Shown: positions 51,416-60,194, counted from the first letter of the stretch. The stretch: DNA of 64,000 nt from Ahrensia sp. (GCA_002698425.1 NZXU01000036.1:1-64000), one strand, 5' to 3'. Notes: generated from the letters alone by a model not told the origin. Program-made: numbers and translations.

Positions 51416-52027
51416 TCAGACGATTCGGGTGCGTCCGATGTGGGGAACAAACCGGCCGACCGTCTCACAGTAGTCCCGGTAGGCCTGGCCGTGGATAGCG
51501 TTGAGATAGGGCTCTTCGACGACGCGGACCTGCAGCTCGATGGTGGCCAGCAGCACGACGAACGCGACCAGGGCGAGCGGGTTGGGGGTCATCAGGGTGA
51601 TGCCGGCGGCGAAGATCAGCATCGCGGTGAAGATGGGGTTGCGCACCAGCCCGAACACACCACGGAGCACCAATGTGGTGGTCTCACTGGGGTCGACGCC
51701 AATCCGCCAGGACTCGCCCATGTCGCGCTGGGCGTAGAGGGTGGCCGCGATACCCGCCACCGCCAGCACCGTCCCGCCCACCTGAATCCACGGCGCCTGC
51801 AGGAGCGCGATCGGGGTGAGGATGCCGAGCAGTTGCAGCAGCGGTGCGGCCGCCCCGGCGAGGATGGCAGCGATGAATCCGGCGCCGGCGAACCATTCCA
51901 GCGAGCCAGGCCGGCCGTGGATGCCGCGAAACCCGGTCGAGCCGGTGCGGCGGTGCTGGGTCCAGCTGCGCCAGCCGAACCCTAAGACGGCAAAGACCAG
52001 GTAGAGAACGAGCGCGGTGGCGGGCAT
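51416..52027 (-). CDS. Isoprenylcysteine methyltransferase-like membrane protein
   Basis: 203 residues with about five membrane helices and the C-terminal family pattern RNPIFTAMLIF, then EEPYLNAIHGQAYRDYCETV, typical of ICMT/PEMT-fold enzymes. Members methylate small thiols, lipids or metals in bacteria; the substrate here is unknown. A second copy of the family lies in the same group at 54090-54728. Confidence 0.8.
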   Translation of the reverse strand: MPATALVLYLVFAVLGFGWRSWTQHRRTGSTGFRGIHGRPGSLEWFAGAGFIAAILAGAAAPLLQLLGILTPIALLQAPWIQVGGTVLAVAGIAATLYAQRDMGESWRIGVDPSETTTLVLRGVFGLVRNPIFTAMLIFAAGITLMTPNPLALVAFVVLLATIELQVRVVEEPYLNAIHGQAYRDYCETVGRFVPHIGRTRIV

Positions 52028-52106
52028 GGGTGAACCTCCTGGCCGGACTGAGATGAGTGTCGATGTGGAGAGGGGCGGTCAAGCCGATGGATGCGGCAGG
52101 CCGCGC

Positions 52107-52769
52107 CTAGTTCTCGGCGAGCGCTTGATCGAAGGCCTGGGCTAGGTCTTCATAGCTGTGTGGCTGGATGCGGGTGTCGTTGAGGAAGAAGGTCGGGGTG
52201 CCCTGCACGCCCAAGGCGCGGCCGTCGGCCATGTCGAGTTGGATGCGTTCGAGGGTGGCGGGATTGGCGTAGGCCGCGTCGAACTCGGCCATGTCCAGGC
52301 CGAGTTCTGTTGCGAATCCGCGGAATACGTCATCGGCTGGGGTTTGCTTTTCACCCCACTGGGCTTGGGTGTCATACATTTTGCGATACATCGCCTCCAG
52401 TTGGCCTTGCTGGGCGGCGGCTTCCACCGCGCGGGCGGCCCGCTCGGCGTTGACGTGGGCTTGCAGCGGGAAGTAGCGGATCACGAAATTCACCCGGTCG
52501 CCGTATTCGGCCCGCGCTTTTTCGATCTCTGGGTAGACCGCGCGGCAGCCCTCGCATTCGAAGTCGAGAAACTCCACGAACGTCACCGTGCTGTCGGGCA
52601 CCGTGTTGAGTCGGTGGCTGTTCTCGCGCACCACCTGCCCGGCCTCGCCGGTATCGGGCTGTGCCGTGGTGGTCGAGTCGCGGTCGCGCACTGACAGGTA
52701 GACCAGCGCCCCGATCGCCATGGCGGCGATGACGAACGCGGTGAGCAGGATGCGGCTGGTGCGCGCCAT
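52107..52769 (-). CDS. DsbA/DSBA-like thioredoxin, membrane anchored
   Basis: 220 residues. One N-terminal membrane segment (about residues 7-24) places it outside the cytoplasm. The thioredoxin active site is FLDFECEGCRAVYPEIE with a CEGC pair; the later cis-Pro region GVQGTPTFFLND is present. Resembles mycobacterial DsbA-like disulfide oxidoreductases. It abuts the upstream methyltransferase gene without a gap. Confidence 0.85.
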   Translation of the reverse strand: MARTSRILLTAFVIAAMAIGALVYLSVRDRDSTTTAQPDTGEAGQVVRENSHRLNTVPDSTVTFVEFLDFECEGCRAVYPEIEKARAEYGDRVNFVIRYFPLQAHVNAERAARAVEAAAQQGQLEAMYRKMYDTQAQWGEKQTPADDVFRGFATELGLDMAEFDAAYANPATLERIQLDMADGRALGVQGTPTFFLNDTRIQPHSYEDLAQAFDQALAEN

Positions 52770-53414
52770 TCAGATACCTCTTTTGTGGGCGTGGACGATC
52801 TGGAACGGGGCGGCCCAGCTGCGCGCGGGCAGATGGGTGGTGACGGCCAGTCCGTGTGCGGTGAATGCGTCGGCCAGGCCGGTGCCCAGGACGTCGCGGG
52901 CGTGGGGTCGTTCGGCGAGCCGCATGTAGGTCTCGAAGATGGTGCGGGCGGTGGGTGGTGGGTCGAGGTCGATGGCGATGACCTGGCCGGCGAGACGTAG
53001 AACGCGGATGGCTTCGTCGATGGCGCGGTGGCGGATGTCGGTGGGCAGTTCGTGCCAGCCGAACACGCTCATCACCACGTCGAAGGTGTCATTGCCGAAC
53101 GGCAGTGCGGCGGCGTCACCTTCATGCAGCGCCACGGTACCGATCCCGGCGCGGGTGAGGTAGCGGCGGCCGACGGCCAGCATTTCCGGGGAGATGTCGA
53201 GGCAATCCACTCGTGTGCTCGGGGATTTGCGGGCGAGCAGGCGGGCGGCGTAGCCGGTGCCGCCGCACAGTTCGAGCACTCGTTTCGGTTTCTGGTCGGC
53301 GACGAGCTGGGCGAGCCGGTCATGGGGTCGGCCGGGGATGAACCGGTTGCCGGCTTCGAACAGCGGTCCGGCCAGGGCGAATTTGAGCCGGTTGCGGCCC
53401 CAGGGGCGGCTCAT
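52770..53414 (-). CDS. SAM-dependent methyltransferase
   Basis: 214 residues; motif I VLELCGGTGYAARLLA, then VDCLDISPEMLAVGRRYL and FDVVMSVFGWHEL. Distinct from the methyltransferase at 50760. Coupled to the upstream cyclase-YHS gene by an ATGA overlap and to dsbA-like downstream with zero spacing. Substrate unknown. Confidence 0.75.
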   Translation of the reverse strand: MSRPWGRNRLKFALAGPLFEAGNRFIPGRPHDRLAQLVADQKPKRVLELCGGTGYAARLLARKSPSTRVDCLDISPEMLAVGRRYLTRAGIGTVALHEGDAAALPFGNDTFDVVMSVFGWHELPTDIRHRAIDEAIRVLRLAGQVIAIDLDPPPTARTIFETYMRLAERPHARDVLGTGLADAFTAHGLAVTTHLPARSWAAPFQIVHAHKRGI

Positions 53415-54124
53415 GTCGGCTGCCGTTCACTGGCGGTGACCGGGAGTGTCGATGTGTAAGTGCTTGGGGTGGTGGTGAATTGGTGGGCGCAGTCGGTCGA
53501 GCAGAACCACCAATCCCGGTCCTGGTAGCGGCGTCGCGCCCGGGCGGTTTCCGGGTTGATCCGCATGCCGCAGACCGGGTCGCGGGGGTAGCGGGCCTCG
53601 GTCAGGGCCAGCGTGTGTAGCGGAATCGGGGTGGTGATGCTGCGCAGCGGCGGAGCACCGATCGCTGGGGTGGACAGGCCTTGTCGGGTAGCGGCAGCCG
53701 CGATCGGGTCGGTGATCACGGCGTGGCCGGCCCCGGCGAGTGCGGTGATGCGGGCGGCGATGTTGACGGTGTGGCCGAACACGTCGCCGCCGCGGGCGAT
53801 GACGGGTCCGTGATGGATTCCGGCGCGCAGCGCCAGGAACCCGTCCTCGCCGGCGACCTGCTCTGCCAGGTCGGTGAGGGTGGCCAGCATCTGGGTGGGT
53901 GTGTCGGCGGTCAACATGACCGCGTCCCCGATCGTCTTCACCAGCCTCACGCCCGGTTGTAGTGCAGCCTGTGCCAGGTCGGCAAGCCGCGCGGCGAGCT
54001 GGGCGGCTTCGTGGTCGCCGCAGATTTCGGTGAGGATGCTGTAGCCGGCCAGGTCGACAAACGCCGCCGTCGCCTCGACCGTGTCGAAGTCAGGTGTAGT
54101 GTCGGGCAGCATCATTGGTCTCAT
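53411..54124 (-). CDS. Class III nucleotidyl cyclase domain fused to YHS domain
   Basis: 237 residues. The cyclase homology domain has FVDLAGYSILTE with its metal Asp, TIGDAVMLTA with the second Asp, and GHTVNIAARI near the C-terminal end. After about residue 185 a YHS metal-binding domain follows: DPVCGMRINPETARARRRYQ and FCSTDCAHQF. The start may be 9 or 12 nt inside 54124; the longer form overlaps the upstream gene by 35 nt. The fusion suggests a signal enzyme coupled to metal sensing. Confidence 0.8.
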   Translation of the reverse strand: MRPMMLPDTTPDFDTVEATAAFVDLAGYSILTEICGDHEAAQLAARLADLAQAALQPGVRLVKTIGDAVMLTADTPTQMLATLTDLAEQVAGEDGFLALRAGIHHGPVIARGGDVFGHTVNIAARITALAGAGHAVITDPIAAAATRQGLSTPAIGAPPLRSITTPIPLHTLALTEARYPRDPVCGMRINPETARARRRYQDRDWWFCSTDCAHQFTTTPSTYTSTLPVTASERQPT

Positions 54125-54728
54125 CTCTGGTGCGGCCGAGCCACGGTAGGAAGCGCCCCACTCGGGTGGTGTAGTCGCGGTAGGTGTGGCCGTGGACGCG
54201 GCGCAGGTAGGGCTCTTCCACTTCGCGCACCTGCAGCTGGATGCCGGCGATCGCGATCAGCAGGCCGGCGATCGCTATCGGGTTGGGCACCATCAGCGTC
54301 AGGCCGGTCAGGGTGAGCAGCAGTGTGGTGAAGATCGGGTTGCGCACAATCGCGAACGGGCCGCCGGTGACCAGCTCGGTGCGTTCGGTCTCATCAACCC
54401 CGATCCGCCACGAGGCCCCCAACCCCAGCTGGGCCTGCAAGGTCAGCCCGATGCCCACCACCGCAACCGCGATCCCAGTCGCATGAACCAGCAGATGGTC
54501 GGCGAAACGCAGTGGGGCGAGCCCGGCCAGGGCCGCCGCTGGGGCGCCGACGCCGACCAGCAGATAGCCCACGTCGGCGAGCGCGCGCGCCCACCATTCC
54601 AGGGTGCCGTCGGGCCGCCAACCCCGCCGGTTGCCGCTGTCGCCGATGCGGGCCAGCTGGATCCGGCGCCGACAGGCCCCGATCACCAGCATCAACATCG
54701 CGAACAGGCCCAGTGCAGTCAGTGCCAT
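54090..54728 (-). CDS. Isoprenylcysteine methyltransferase-like membrane protein
   Basis: 212 residues from an ATG at 54728 with GGAAGGAG upstream; a longer frame to 54773 adds a polar stretch with no support. Several membrane helices and the C-terminal signature RNPIFTTLLLT, then EEPYLRRVHGHTYRDYTTRV. Paralogue of 51416-52027. It heads the leftward six-gene group and is divergent from the CmtR-like regulator. Confidence 0.8.
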   Translation of the reverse strand: MALTALGLFAMLMLVIGACRRRIQLARIGDSGNRRGWRPDGTLEWWARALADVGYLLVGVGAPAAALAGLAPLRFADHLLVHATGIAVAVVGIGLTLQAQLGLGASWRIGVDETERTELVTGGPFAIVRNPIFTTLLLTLTGLTLMVPNPIAIAGLLIAIAGIQLQVREVEEPYLRRVHGHTYRDYTTRVGRFLPWLGRTRDETNDAARHYT

Positions 54729-54812
54729 CGCCTGCTCCTTCCCGGTCGGCCCGTCCCCGCCCTGCGTCCTCATCCATCGGGTTGTATCGATGTTGGCGGG
54801 GTTGACCGATCA

Positions 54813-54829
54813 ATAGTGTTGGACGCTAT
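54813..54829. promoter_or_regulatory. Candidate CmtR-type operator
   Basis: ATAGTG-TTGGA-CGCTAT, an inverted repeat with one mismatch, 10 nt before the regulator start. TTGACC lies at 54802-54807, so the dyad covers the likely -10 region. It is also within reach of the divergent ICMT-like gene. Confidence 0.4.
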
Positions 54830-54838
54830 CATCGTCGT

Positions 54839-55216
54839 GTGGCGATGAAAAGTGGTTCGGTCGATCCCGCGATGTGCGGGAATGTGGATGCGGCGACGGC
54901 GTTGTTTCACAGCCTCTCGGATGGCACCCGGTTGGCGATCCTGCGCCGGCTGGCGGTCGGTGAGGCGCGGGTGGTGGATCTGACCGGCGAGTTGGGGTTG
55001 GCGCAGTCGACGGTGTCGGCGCATCTGGCGTGCCTGCGCGACTGCGGGCTGGTGGATTTCCGGCCGCAGGGCCGCGCCTCGGTGTATCGGCTGGCCCGCC
55101 CGGAACTACTGGACATGTTGCGGGCCGCCGAAGCTGTCTTGGAGGCCACCGGCAACGCGGTGGCGTTGTGCCCCAACTACGGCCACCCGACTGAGCGGAA
55201 GAAGGTTGCGCGATGA
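54839..55216 (+). CDS. ArsR/SmtB-family metal regulator, CmtR-like
   Basis: 125 residues from a GTG. The winged HTH is VVDLTGELGLAQSTVSAHLA; Cys residues occur in the recognition region (LACLRDCGLV) and in the C-terminal tail, the CmtR arrangement for Cd/Pb binding. It overlaps the P1B-ATPase gene by 4 nt (ATGA) and so regulates it in cis. Confidence 0.8.
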   Translation: MAMKSGSVDPAMCGNVDAATALFHSLSDGTRLAILRRLAVGEARVVDLTGELGLAQSTVSAHLACLRDCGLVDFRPQGRASVYRLARPELLDMLRAAEAVLEATGNAVALCPNYGHPTERKKVAR

Positions 55217-57192
55217 GTGAGGCGTGCGGCTGCGGCAGCGACGACCGCCCCGGCGAGGACGAGCAGGAACCCGAACGGCTTTGGGAGATCACCGAACTGC
55301 GCGCCGCCGCGGTGGCGGGCGTGGTGCTTTTGGCCGGCTATGTGGTCGGCTGGTCCGGCGGCCCCCATGCGGTCGAAATCGGCCTGTATGCGCTCGCCTT
55401 GGTGATCGGTGCCTACACGTTCGTGCCTTCGACGCTGCGCCGGCTGGCGCAGGGCAAGATCGGGGTCGGCACGCTGATGACGATCGCCGCGGTCGGCGCG
55501 GTGATCCTCGGCGAGGTCGGCGAGGCCGCCATGCTGGCGTTCCTGTTCTCCATCAGCGAGGGCCTCGAAGAATACTCCCTCGCCCGCACCCGCCGAGGTC
55601 TGCGGGCGTTGTTGTCGCTGGTGCCCGATGAGGCCACCGTGCTCCGCGACGGTACCGAAACCACCATCGCCCCAGCAGAGTTGGCGGTGGGTGACCGGAT
55701 GCTGGTCAAGCCCGGCGAACGCGTCGCCACCGACGGCACGATCGTGTCGGGGCGCACGGCGCTGGATGTTTCGGCCATCACCGGCGAATCCGTGCCGGTA
55801 GAGGCCGGGCCCGGTGATGAGGTGTTCGCCGGGTCGATCAACGGCACCAGCGTGCTGGAGGTTGAGGTCACGTCCACTGCTGCTGACAACTCGTTGGCCC
55901 GCATCGTGGCGATCGTGGAGGCCGAGCAGTCCCGCAAGGGCGAAGCCCAGCGCCTGGCCGACCGCATCGCCAAACCCCTGGTCCCCGCGATCATGATCGC
56001 CGCGGTCCTCATCGCCGCCATCGGCAGCGTGTTGGGCGATCCGCTGGTGTGGATCGAACGTGCCCTGGTGGTGTTGGTGGCGGCCTCTCCTTGCGCGCTG
56101 GCGATCTCGGTGCCGGTCACGGTGGTCGCCGCGATCGGCGCGGCTAGCAAGCTCGGTGTCTTGGTCAAGGGCGGGGCGGCGCTGGAAGCCCTGGGCGCGG
56201 TCCGCACGATCGCGCTGGACAAGACAGGCACCCTGACCGCCAACGCACCCACCGTCATCGACGTCGCCACCACCAACGGCGCCACCCGCGAGCACGTGCT
56301 GGATGTGGCGGCGGCGTTGGAGGCCCGCAGCGAACACCCCCTCGCGGCAGCGATTCTCGCCGCCGCGCAGGGCCCCGTGCAACCGGCTGATGACGTGCAG
56401 GCGGTCACCGGTGCCGGGTTGACCGGCGCGCGGGATGGCCGTCGATTGCGGCTGGGCCGCCCCGGCTGGCTTGACCCCGGCCCGCTGGCCGGCCAGGTCG
56501 CGGCCATGCAGGCCGCCGGCGCCACCGCCGTGCTCATCGAAGACAACGACCAGATCATCGGGGCAGTCGCGGTGCGCGATGAGCTGCGGCCCGAAGCCGC
56601 CCACGTCGTCGCCCAGCTGCGCCGCGGCGGGTATCAGGTGGCCATGCTCACCGGTGACAACCAAGCGACCGCCCACGCATTGGCCAAGCAGGTGGGCATC
56701 GAGGTCGTGCATGCCGATCTGCGGCCCGAAGACAAAGCCGCGCTAATTGGTCAAATGCGCCAACGTTCCTCGACGGCCATGGTCGGTGACGGCGTCAACG
56801 ACGCCCCGGCCCTGGCCACTGCCGATTTGGGTATCGCCATGGGCGCGATGGGCACCGACGTGGCCATCGAAACCGCCGACGTCGCGCTGATGGGTGAAGA
56901 CCTGCGCCACCTCACCCAAGCACTGGCCCACGCGCGGCGCGCGAGGCGGATCATGCTGCAAAACGTCGGCCTCTCACTGGCATTGATTACGGTGCTCATT
57001 CCGCTCGCCCTCACCGGTGTCCTCGGGCTGGCCGCGGTCGTCGCGGTGCACGAACTCGCCGAAATCGTCGTCATCGCCAACGGCGTGCGCGCCGGACGCA
57101 CCAAGCCCCTCGGGGGCACCATCATCGAAACCGGAACCGACTCCCACCGGCTGGCCCACACCCGCAACCAGAAGACCACGGCAGCCAGCTGA
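55213..57192 (+). CDS. P1B-type heavy-metal ATPase, CtpG-like
   Basis: 659 residues. An N-terminal Cys-rich start (ACGCGSDD), then membrane helices, the actuator TGES loop, SPCALAIS near residue 293 in the transmembrane metal path, DKTGT with the phosphorylated Asp near 336, and GDGVNDAPAL near 524. It ends with HELAEIVVIANGVRAGR. SPC in place of CPC occurs in CtpG-type pumps. Exports Cd, Pb or another divalent ion, controlled by the CmtR-like repressor. A 511-codon frame on the other strand is its shadow. Confidence 0.9.
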   Translation: MSEACGCGSDDRPGEDEQEPERLWEITELRAAAVAGVVLLAGYVVGWSGGPHAVEIGLYALALVIGAYTFVPSTLRRLAQGKIGVGTLMTIAAVGAVILGEVGEAAMLAFLFSISEGLEEYSLARTRRGLRALLSLVPDEATVLRDGTETTIAPAELAVGDRMLVKPGERVATDGTIVSGRTALDVSAITGESVPVEAGPGDEVFAGSINGTSVLEVEVTSTAADNSLARIVAIVEAEQSRKGEAQRLADRIAKPLVPAIMIAAVLIAAIGSVLGDPLVWIERALVVLVAASPCALAISVPVTVVAAIGAASKLGVLVKGGAALEALGAVRTIALDKTGTLTANAPTVIDVATTNGATREHVLDVAAALEARSEHPLAAAILAAAQGPVQPADDVQAVTGAGLTGARDGRRLRLGRPGWLDPGPLAGQVAAMQAAGATAVLIEDNDQIIGAVAVRDELRPEAAHVVAQLRRGGYQVAMLTGDNQATAHALAKQVGIEVVHADLRPEDKAALIGQMRQRSSTAMVGDGVNDAPALATADLGIAMGAMGTDVAIETADVALMGEDLRHLTQALAHARRARRIMLQNVGLSLALITVLIPLALTGVLGLAAVVAVHELAEIVVIANGVRAGRTKPLGGTIIETGTDSHRLAHTRNQKTTAAS

Positions 57193-57209
57193 ACTCGGGG
57201 CCGCAACAT

Positions 57210-57224
57210 CGGGGTAAGACCCCG
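57210..57224. terminator. Hairpin between convergent genes
   Basis: CGGGGT-AAG-ACCCCG, a 6-bp perfect stem with a 3-nt loop, placed between the ends of the ATPase gene (57192) and the convergent thioredoxin-like gene (57231). There is no U-tract. Possibly a bidirectional terminator. Confidence 0.45.
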
Positions 57225-57230
57225 GATCGA

Positions 57231-57494
57231 TCACGTCAACGGCGTCGCACTCCGAAGCGCCGCCAGCACGCGATCCCTGGTCGGAAGGTCCAATCGGCAC
57301 GCATCAGCTGCCAGCTCAGTGCCCGGCTTCATGACATCCATACCATCAACGAGCACTGTTGGCGATGGATATCCACCGACCCTTTCCACCACCACATCTT
57401 CAGCGATATCAACCTCAGACAGACACTCGGCGAGCAAGCGCCGAGCCGCCGCTGCATTCGGACATCCCGGGCTCGTGAGAAGTTCCACACGCAT
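57231..57494 (-). CDS. Thioredoxin-fold small protein
   Basis: 87 residues from an ATG at 57494. The start MRVELLTSPGCPNAAAARRL has a single Cys at a thioredoxin-like N-terminal turn (CPNA), and YPSPTVLVDGMDVM gives the cis-Pro strand. Resembles small glutaredoxin-like proteins found beside mercury and arsenic genes. It follows the LMW-phosphatase-like ArsC gene by 4 nt and may act as its reductant. Confidence 0.65.
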   Translation of the reverse strand: MRVELLTSPGCPNAAAARRLLAECLSEVDIAEDVVVERVGGYPSPTVLVDGMDVMKPGTELAADACRLDLPTRDRVLAALRSATPLT

Positions 57495-57498
57495 ACAT

Positions 57499-57966
57499 CT
57501 AGCTTCGCTCAATACGCGCGTTGGATCGGGATGGCTGGCCGGTGGGTGGTGTGATCGCGGTGGAAAGGTTGGCGGCCAAGGCCTGGACGCGCGTGGTGAT
57601 GTCGTCGCGGATGATTCGCATGCGGTCGATTCCGTCGATGCCGCGCAAGGAGGGTTCGTCGGTATCCCACCGCTGGATGGTGACGCCGGGACAGTACTCG
57701 TCGAGGTGGGCTTGGCTGCCGACGATGACGACCAGGTCGGCGTCGTCGAGCATCTGCGCGGTGAGTTGGGCGGGCTGATGGTCGCTGATGTCGACGCCGA
57801 CTTCTGCCAAGGCTTGTACCGAGAGGTCGTTGACGGCGGTCTTGGCGCGGGTGCCCGCCGAGCTGACGTGGATGGTCGGTCCGGCGATCTGGCGCATGAG
57901 CCCGGCGGCCATGACCGATTTTCCGGCGTTACTGACGCAGACGAACAACACTGATGTGTCAGCCAT
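57499..57966 (-). CDS. LMW-phosphatase-like arsenate reductase
   Basis: 155 residues. The P-loop reads FVCVSNAGKS: the usual C-X5-R-S has Lys in place of Arg. The DDADLVVIVGS and RIIRDDITTRVQAL parts are normal for the family, including the Asp region. Probably an arsenate-mycothiol transferase type of ArsC. The C-terminal 20 residues are a non-conserved polar tail. Downstream of the larger ArsC at 57997. Confidence 0.7.
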   Translation of the reverse strand: MADTSVLFVCVSNAGKSVMAAGLMRQIAGPTIHVSSAGTRAKTAVNDLSVQALAEVGVDISDHQPAQLTAQMLDDADLVVIVGSQAHLDEYCPGVTIQRWDTDEPSLRGIDGIDRMRIIRDDITTRVQALAANLSTAITPPTGQPSRSNARIERS

Positions 57967-57996
57967 ATTCGGTGTGTTCCCTTGAGGTTTTCGCGG

Positions 57997-58665
57997 CTAC
58001 CGGGTGACGGGCACGTTCAGGTCGGCCAACAAACGGTGGACGCGTTCTTCGATGTCGTCGCGGATCGGGCGGACGGCGTCGAGGCCCTGGCCGGCGGGGT
58101 CGGGCAGTTCCCAGTTCTCGTAGCGTTTCCCGGGGAAGATCGGGCAGGCGTCCCCGCAGCCCATGGTGATGACGACGTCGGCCGCCTGCACAATTTCGTC
58201 GGTCCAGGGTTTGGGGTATTCGCCAGTGATGTCGATACCGACTTCGTGCATGGCAGCGATCGCGGCGGGGTTGATCTCGTTGCCGGGTTCGGATCCACCG
58301 GACCAGGCGACGGCCCGGTCACCGGCCAGGTGGGTGAAGTAGCCCAGCGCCATCTGCGAGCGGCCGGCGTTGTGGGTGCACAGGAACAACACGGTCGGTT
58401 TGCCGTCGCTGATCTTTCCTTCCACTCTCGCCAGGGCGTGCAGGCGTTGGCGGGCGAACCGTTCGGCCAACAGCGGCAGGAAGTTCGGAATGGTGGCCCG
58501 GCCGGCGAACTGGTCGTAGGACGAATGCAAGAACCGTTCGATGGTTTCGGTACCGAAGGTGCCATCGAACTCACCGCCCAGCCGGGTCGCCGCGGTTTTC
58601 AGGGCGAGTTGCTGGTCGATGGACAGATCGTGGCGAAGCTCGTGGGTGACGGGGCTGTCAGTCAT
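57997..58665 (-). CDS. arsC: Arsenate reductase ArsC with N-terminal helical domain
   Basis: 222 residues. The first 85 residues form a helical bundle; the LMW-phosphatase-like domain starts at VLFLCTHNAGRSQMALG with the intact CX5R loop, and ITMGCGDACPIFPGKRYENW contributes the resolving Cys pair. Reduces arsenate to arsenite for export by the adjacent ACR3 pump, whose stop overlaps this start (ATGA). Confidence 0.88.
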   Translation of the reverse strand: MTDSPVTHELRHDLSIDQQLALKTAATRLGGEFDGTFGTETIERFLHSSYDQFAGRATIPNFLPLLAERFARQRLHALARVEGKISDGKPTVLFLCTHNAGRSQMALGYFTHLAGDRAVAWSGGSEPGNEINPAAIAAMHEVGIDITGEYPKPWTDEIVQAADVVITMGCGDACPIFPGKRYENWELPDPAGQGLDAVRPIRDDIEERVHRLLADLNVPVTR

Positions 58666-59780
58666 GGATTGGGTTCCGTTCTCGTCGTCGAGCCGTCGGC
58701 AGGAAGGTGTTGGGAGGTGTGGTGGTGGAACCGGTTGCGCAACGCCAAGGACACGTAGACCAACCCGACCAGGACCGGGACTTCGATCAACGGGCCGACG
58801 ACGCCGGCCAGGGCTTGGCCGGAGGTGGCGCCGTAGGTGGCGATCGCGACGGCGATGGCGAGTTCGAAGTTGTTGCCCGCGGCGGTGAACGCCAGGGTGG
58901 TGGTGCGCTCATAACCGAGATCGAGCATGGTGCCGAGCAGGTAGCCTCCGCCCCACATGATCGCGAAGTACGCTAGTAGCGGCAGGGCGATGCGGGCGAC
59001 GTCGAACGGTTGGTGGGTGATCTGGTCGCCTTGCAGCGCAAAGAGAATCACGATAGTGAACAGCAGCCCGTAGAGCGCCCACGGCCCGATCCGGGGCAGG
59101 AACTTGGCCTCGTACCAGTCACGGCCCTTGGTTTTCTCGCCGAGCCGGCGCGACAGGTAGCCGGCCAGCAGCGGGATGCCCAGAAATATGAGCACGGACT
59201 TGGCGATCTGCCACGGGGAGGTGTCGATGGTGGTCTGTTCCAGGCCGAGCCAGCCGGGCAGCACCGACAGATAGAACCAGCCCAGCAGGGCGAACATGAT
59301 GACCTGGAAGATCGAGTTGAGCGCCACGAGGACGGCGGCGGCTTCCCGGTCGCCGCAGGCCAGGTCGTTCCAGATGATGACCATGGCGATGCAGCGGGCC
59401 AGGCCGACGATGATCAGGCCGGTCCGGTATTCGGGCAGGTCGGGCAGCAGCAGCCACGCGAGCGCGAACATCAGCGCGGGGCCGAGCACCCAGTTCAGGA
59501 CCAGTGAGGACAGCAGCAGCTTGCGGTCGCCGGTGACGGTGTCGAGGCGGTCGTAGCGGACCTTGGCCAGCACCGGGTACATCATGATGAGCAGGCCAAG
59601 AGCGATGGGTAGTGAAATCCCGTCCAGCTGAACGCTTTCCAGCGCGGTGTTCAAGCCGGGAACCCAGCGGCCCAGCAGCAACCCGGCGACCATCGCCGCG
59701 CCGATCCACAGCGGCAGGAACCGATCCAGGGTGGAGAGCTTGCCCACGACCGCTGGGGCCGGGGTGGTGGTGTCGGTCAT
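58662..59780 (-). CDS. acr3: ACR3-family arsenite efflux transporter
   Basis: 372 residues, about ten membrane helices. GLARCIAMVIIWNDLACGD contains the conserved Cys of ACR3 in the fourth helix, and FTAAGNNFELAIAVAIATYG is the family signature in a late helix. Exports arsenite. Start overlaps the stop of the upstream arsR by 4 nt. Confidence 0.92.
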   Translation of the reverse strand: MTDTTTPAPAVVGKLSTLDRFLPLWIGAAMVAGLLLGRWVPGLNTALESVQLDGISLPIALGLLIMMYPVLAKVRYDRLDTVTGDRKLLLSSLVLNWVLGPALMFALAWLLLPDLPEYRTGLIIVGLARCIAMVIIWNDLACGDREAAAVLVALNSIFQVIMFALLGWFYLSVLPGWLGLEQTTIDTSPWQIAKSVLIFLGIPLLAGYLSRRLGEKTKGRDWYEAKFLPRIGPWALYGLLFTIVILFALQGDQITHQPFDVARIALPLLAYFAIMWGGGYLLGTMLDLGYERTTTLAFTAAGNNFELAIAVAIATYGATSGQALAGVVGPLIEVPVLVGLVYVSLALRNRFHHHTSQHLPADGSTTRTEPNP

Positions 59781-60151
59781 GCCGACACCCCGGCGGCTGC
59801 GTCAATGCCGAACAGGACGGCGAGGCTGGCCAGCGCGTCGGGCACCACGGCGTAGTACACCCAGGAGGCCCGGCGCTGTGAGGTCAGTAGCCCGGCGTCG
59901 CGCAGCACTTTGAGGTGGTGGCTGATGGTCGGTTGTGACACCTCGATGTCGGCGGAGATGTCGCAGACGCAGGCCTCACCACCGGCGTGGCTGGCGATCG
60001 CGGAGAACAGCTGCAGGCGTACCGGATCGGCCAGCGCTTTGAGTTTGACCGCCATGTCCGCCGCGTCCGCGGCGGTAAGGGGTTCGCGCAGCAGCGCCCC
60101 GGGTGGGCAGCACGCGTCCCCGTCGGTCAACGACTCCTGCGACTTCGACAT
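59777..60151 (-). CDS. arsR: ArsR-family arsenic repressor
   Basis: 124 residues. Winged HTH ISADIEVSQPTISHHLKVL with an adjacent ACVCD Cys pair (arsenite sensor) plus an N-terminal DACCPPG. First gene of an arsR-acr3-arsC operon. The start codon lies 3 nt from a TCAATATTGA dyad, so autoregulation is likely. Confidence 0.88.
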   Translation of the reverse strand: MSKSQESLTDGDACCPPGALLREPLTAADAADMAVKLKALADPVRLQLFSAIASHAGGEACVCDISADIEVSQPTISHHLKVLRDAGLLTSQRRASWVYYAVVPDALASLAVLFGIDAAAGVSA

Positions 60152-60154
60152 ACA

Positions 60155-60164
60155 TCAATATTGA
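60155..60164. promoter_or_regulatory. ArsR operator candidate
   Basis: TCAATATTGA, a perfect 10-bp dyad, immediately upstream of arsR. It overlaps a CAATAT -10-like box about 6 nt from the ATG, so binding would block a leaderless start. Confidence 0.45.
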
Positions 60165-60194
60165 CGGATATCGAAGTTGTTGGCAAATGAAACG

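Noticed and set aside
55177..56712. 511-codon open frame on the minus strand
   Set aside because: It is antisense to the P1B ATPase, whose motifs (SPC, DKTGT, GDGVNDAP) are complete; the minus frame is Gly/His/Arg/Asp-rich low-complexity of the kind made by high-GC codon bias.
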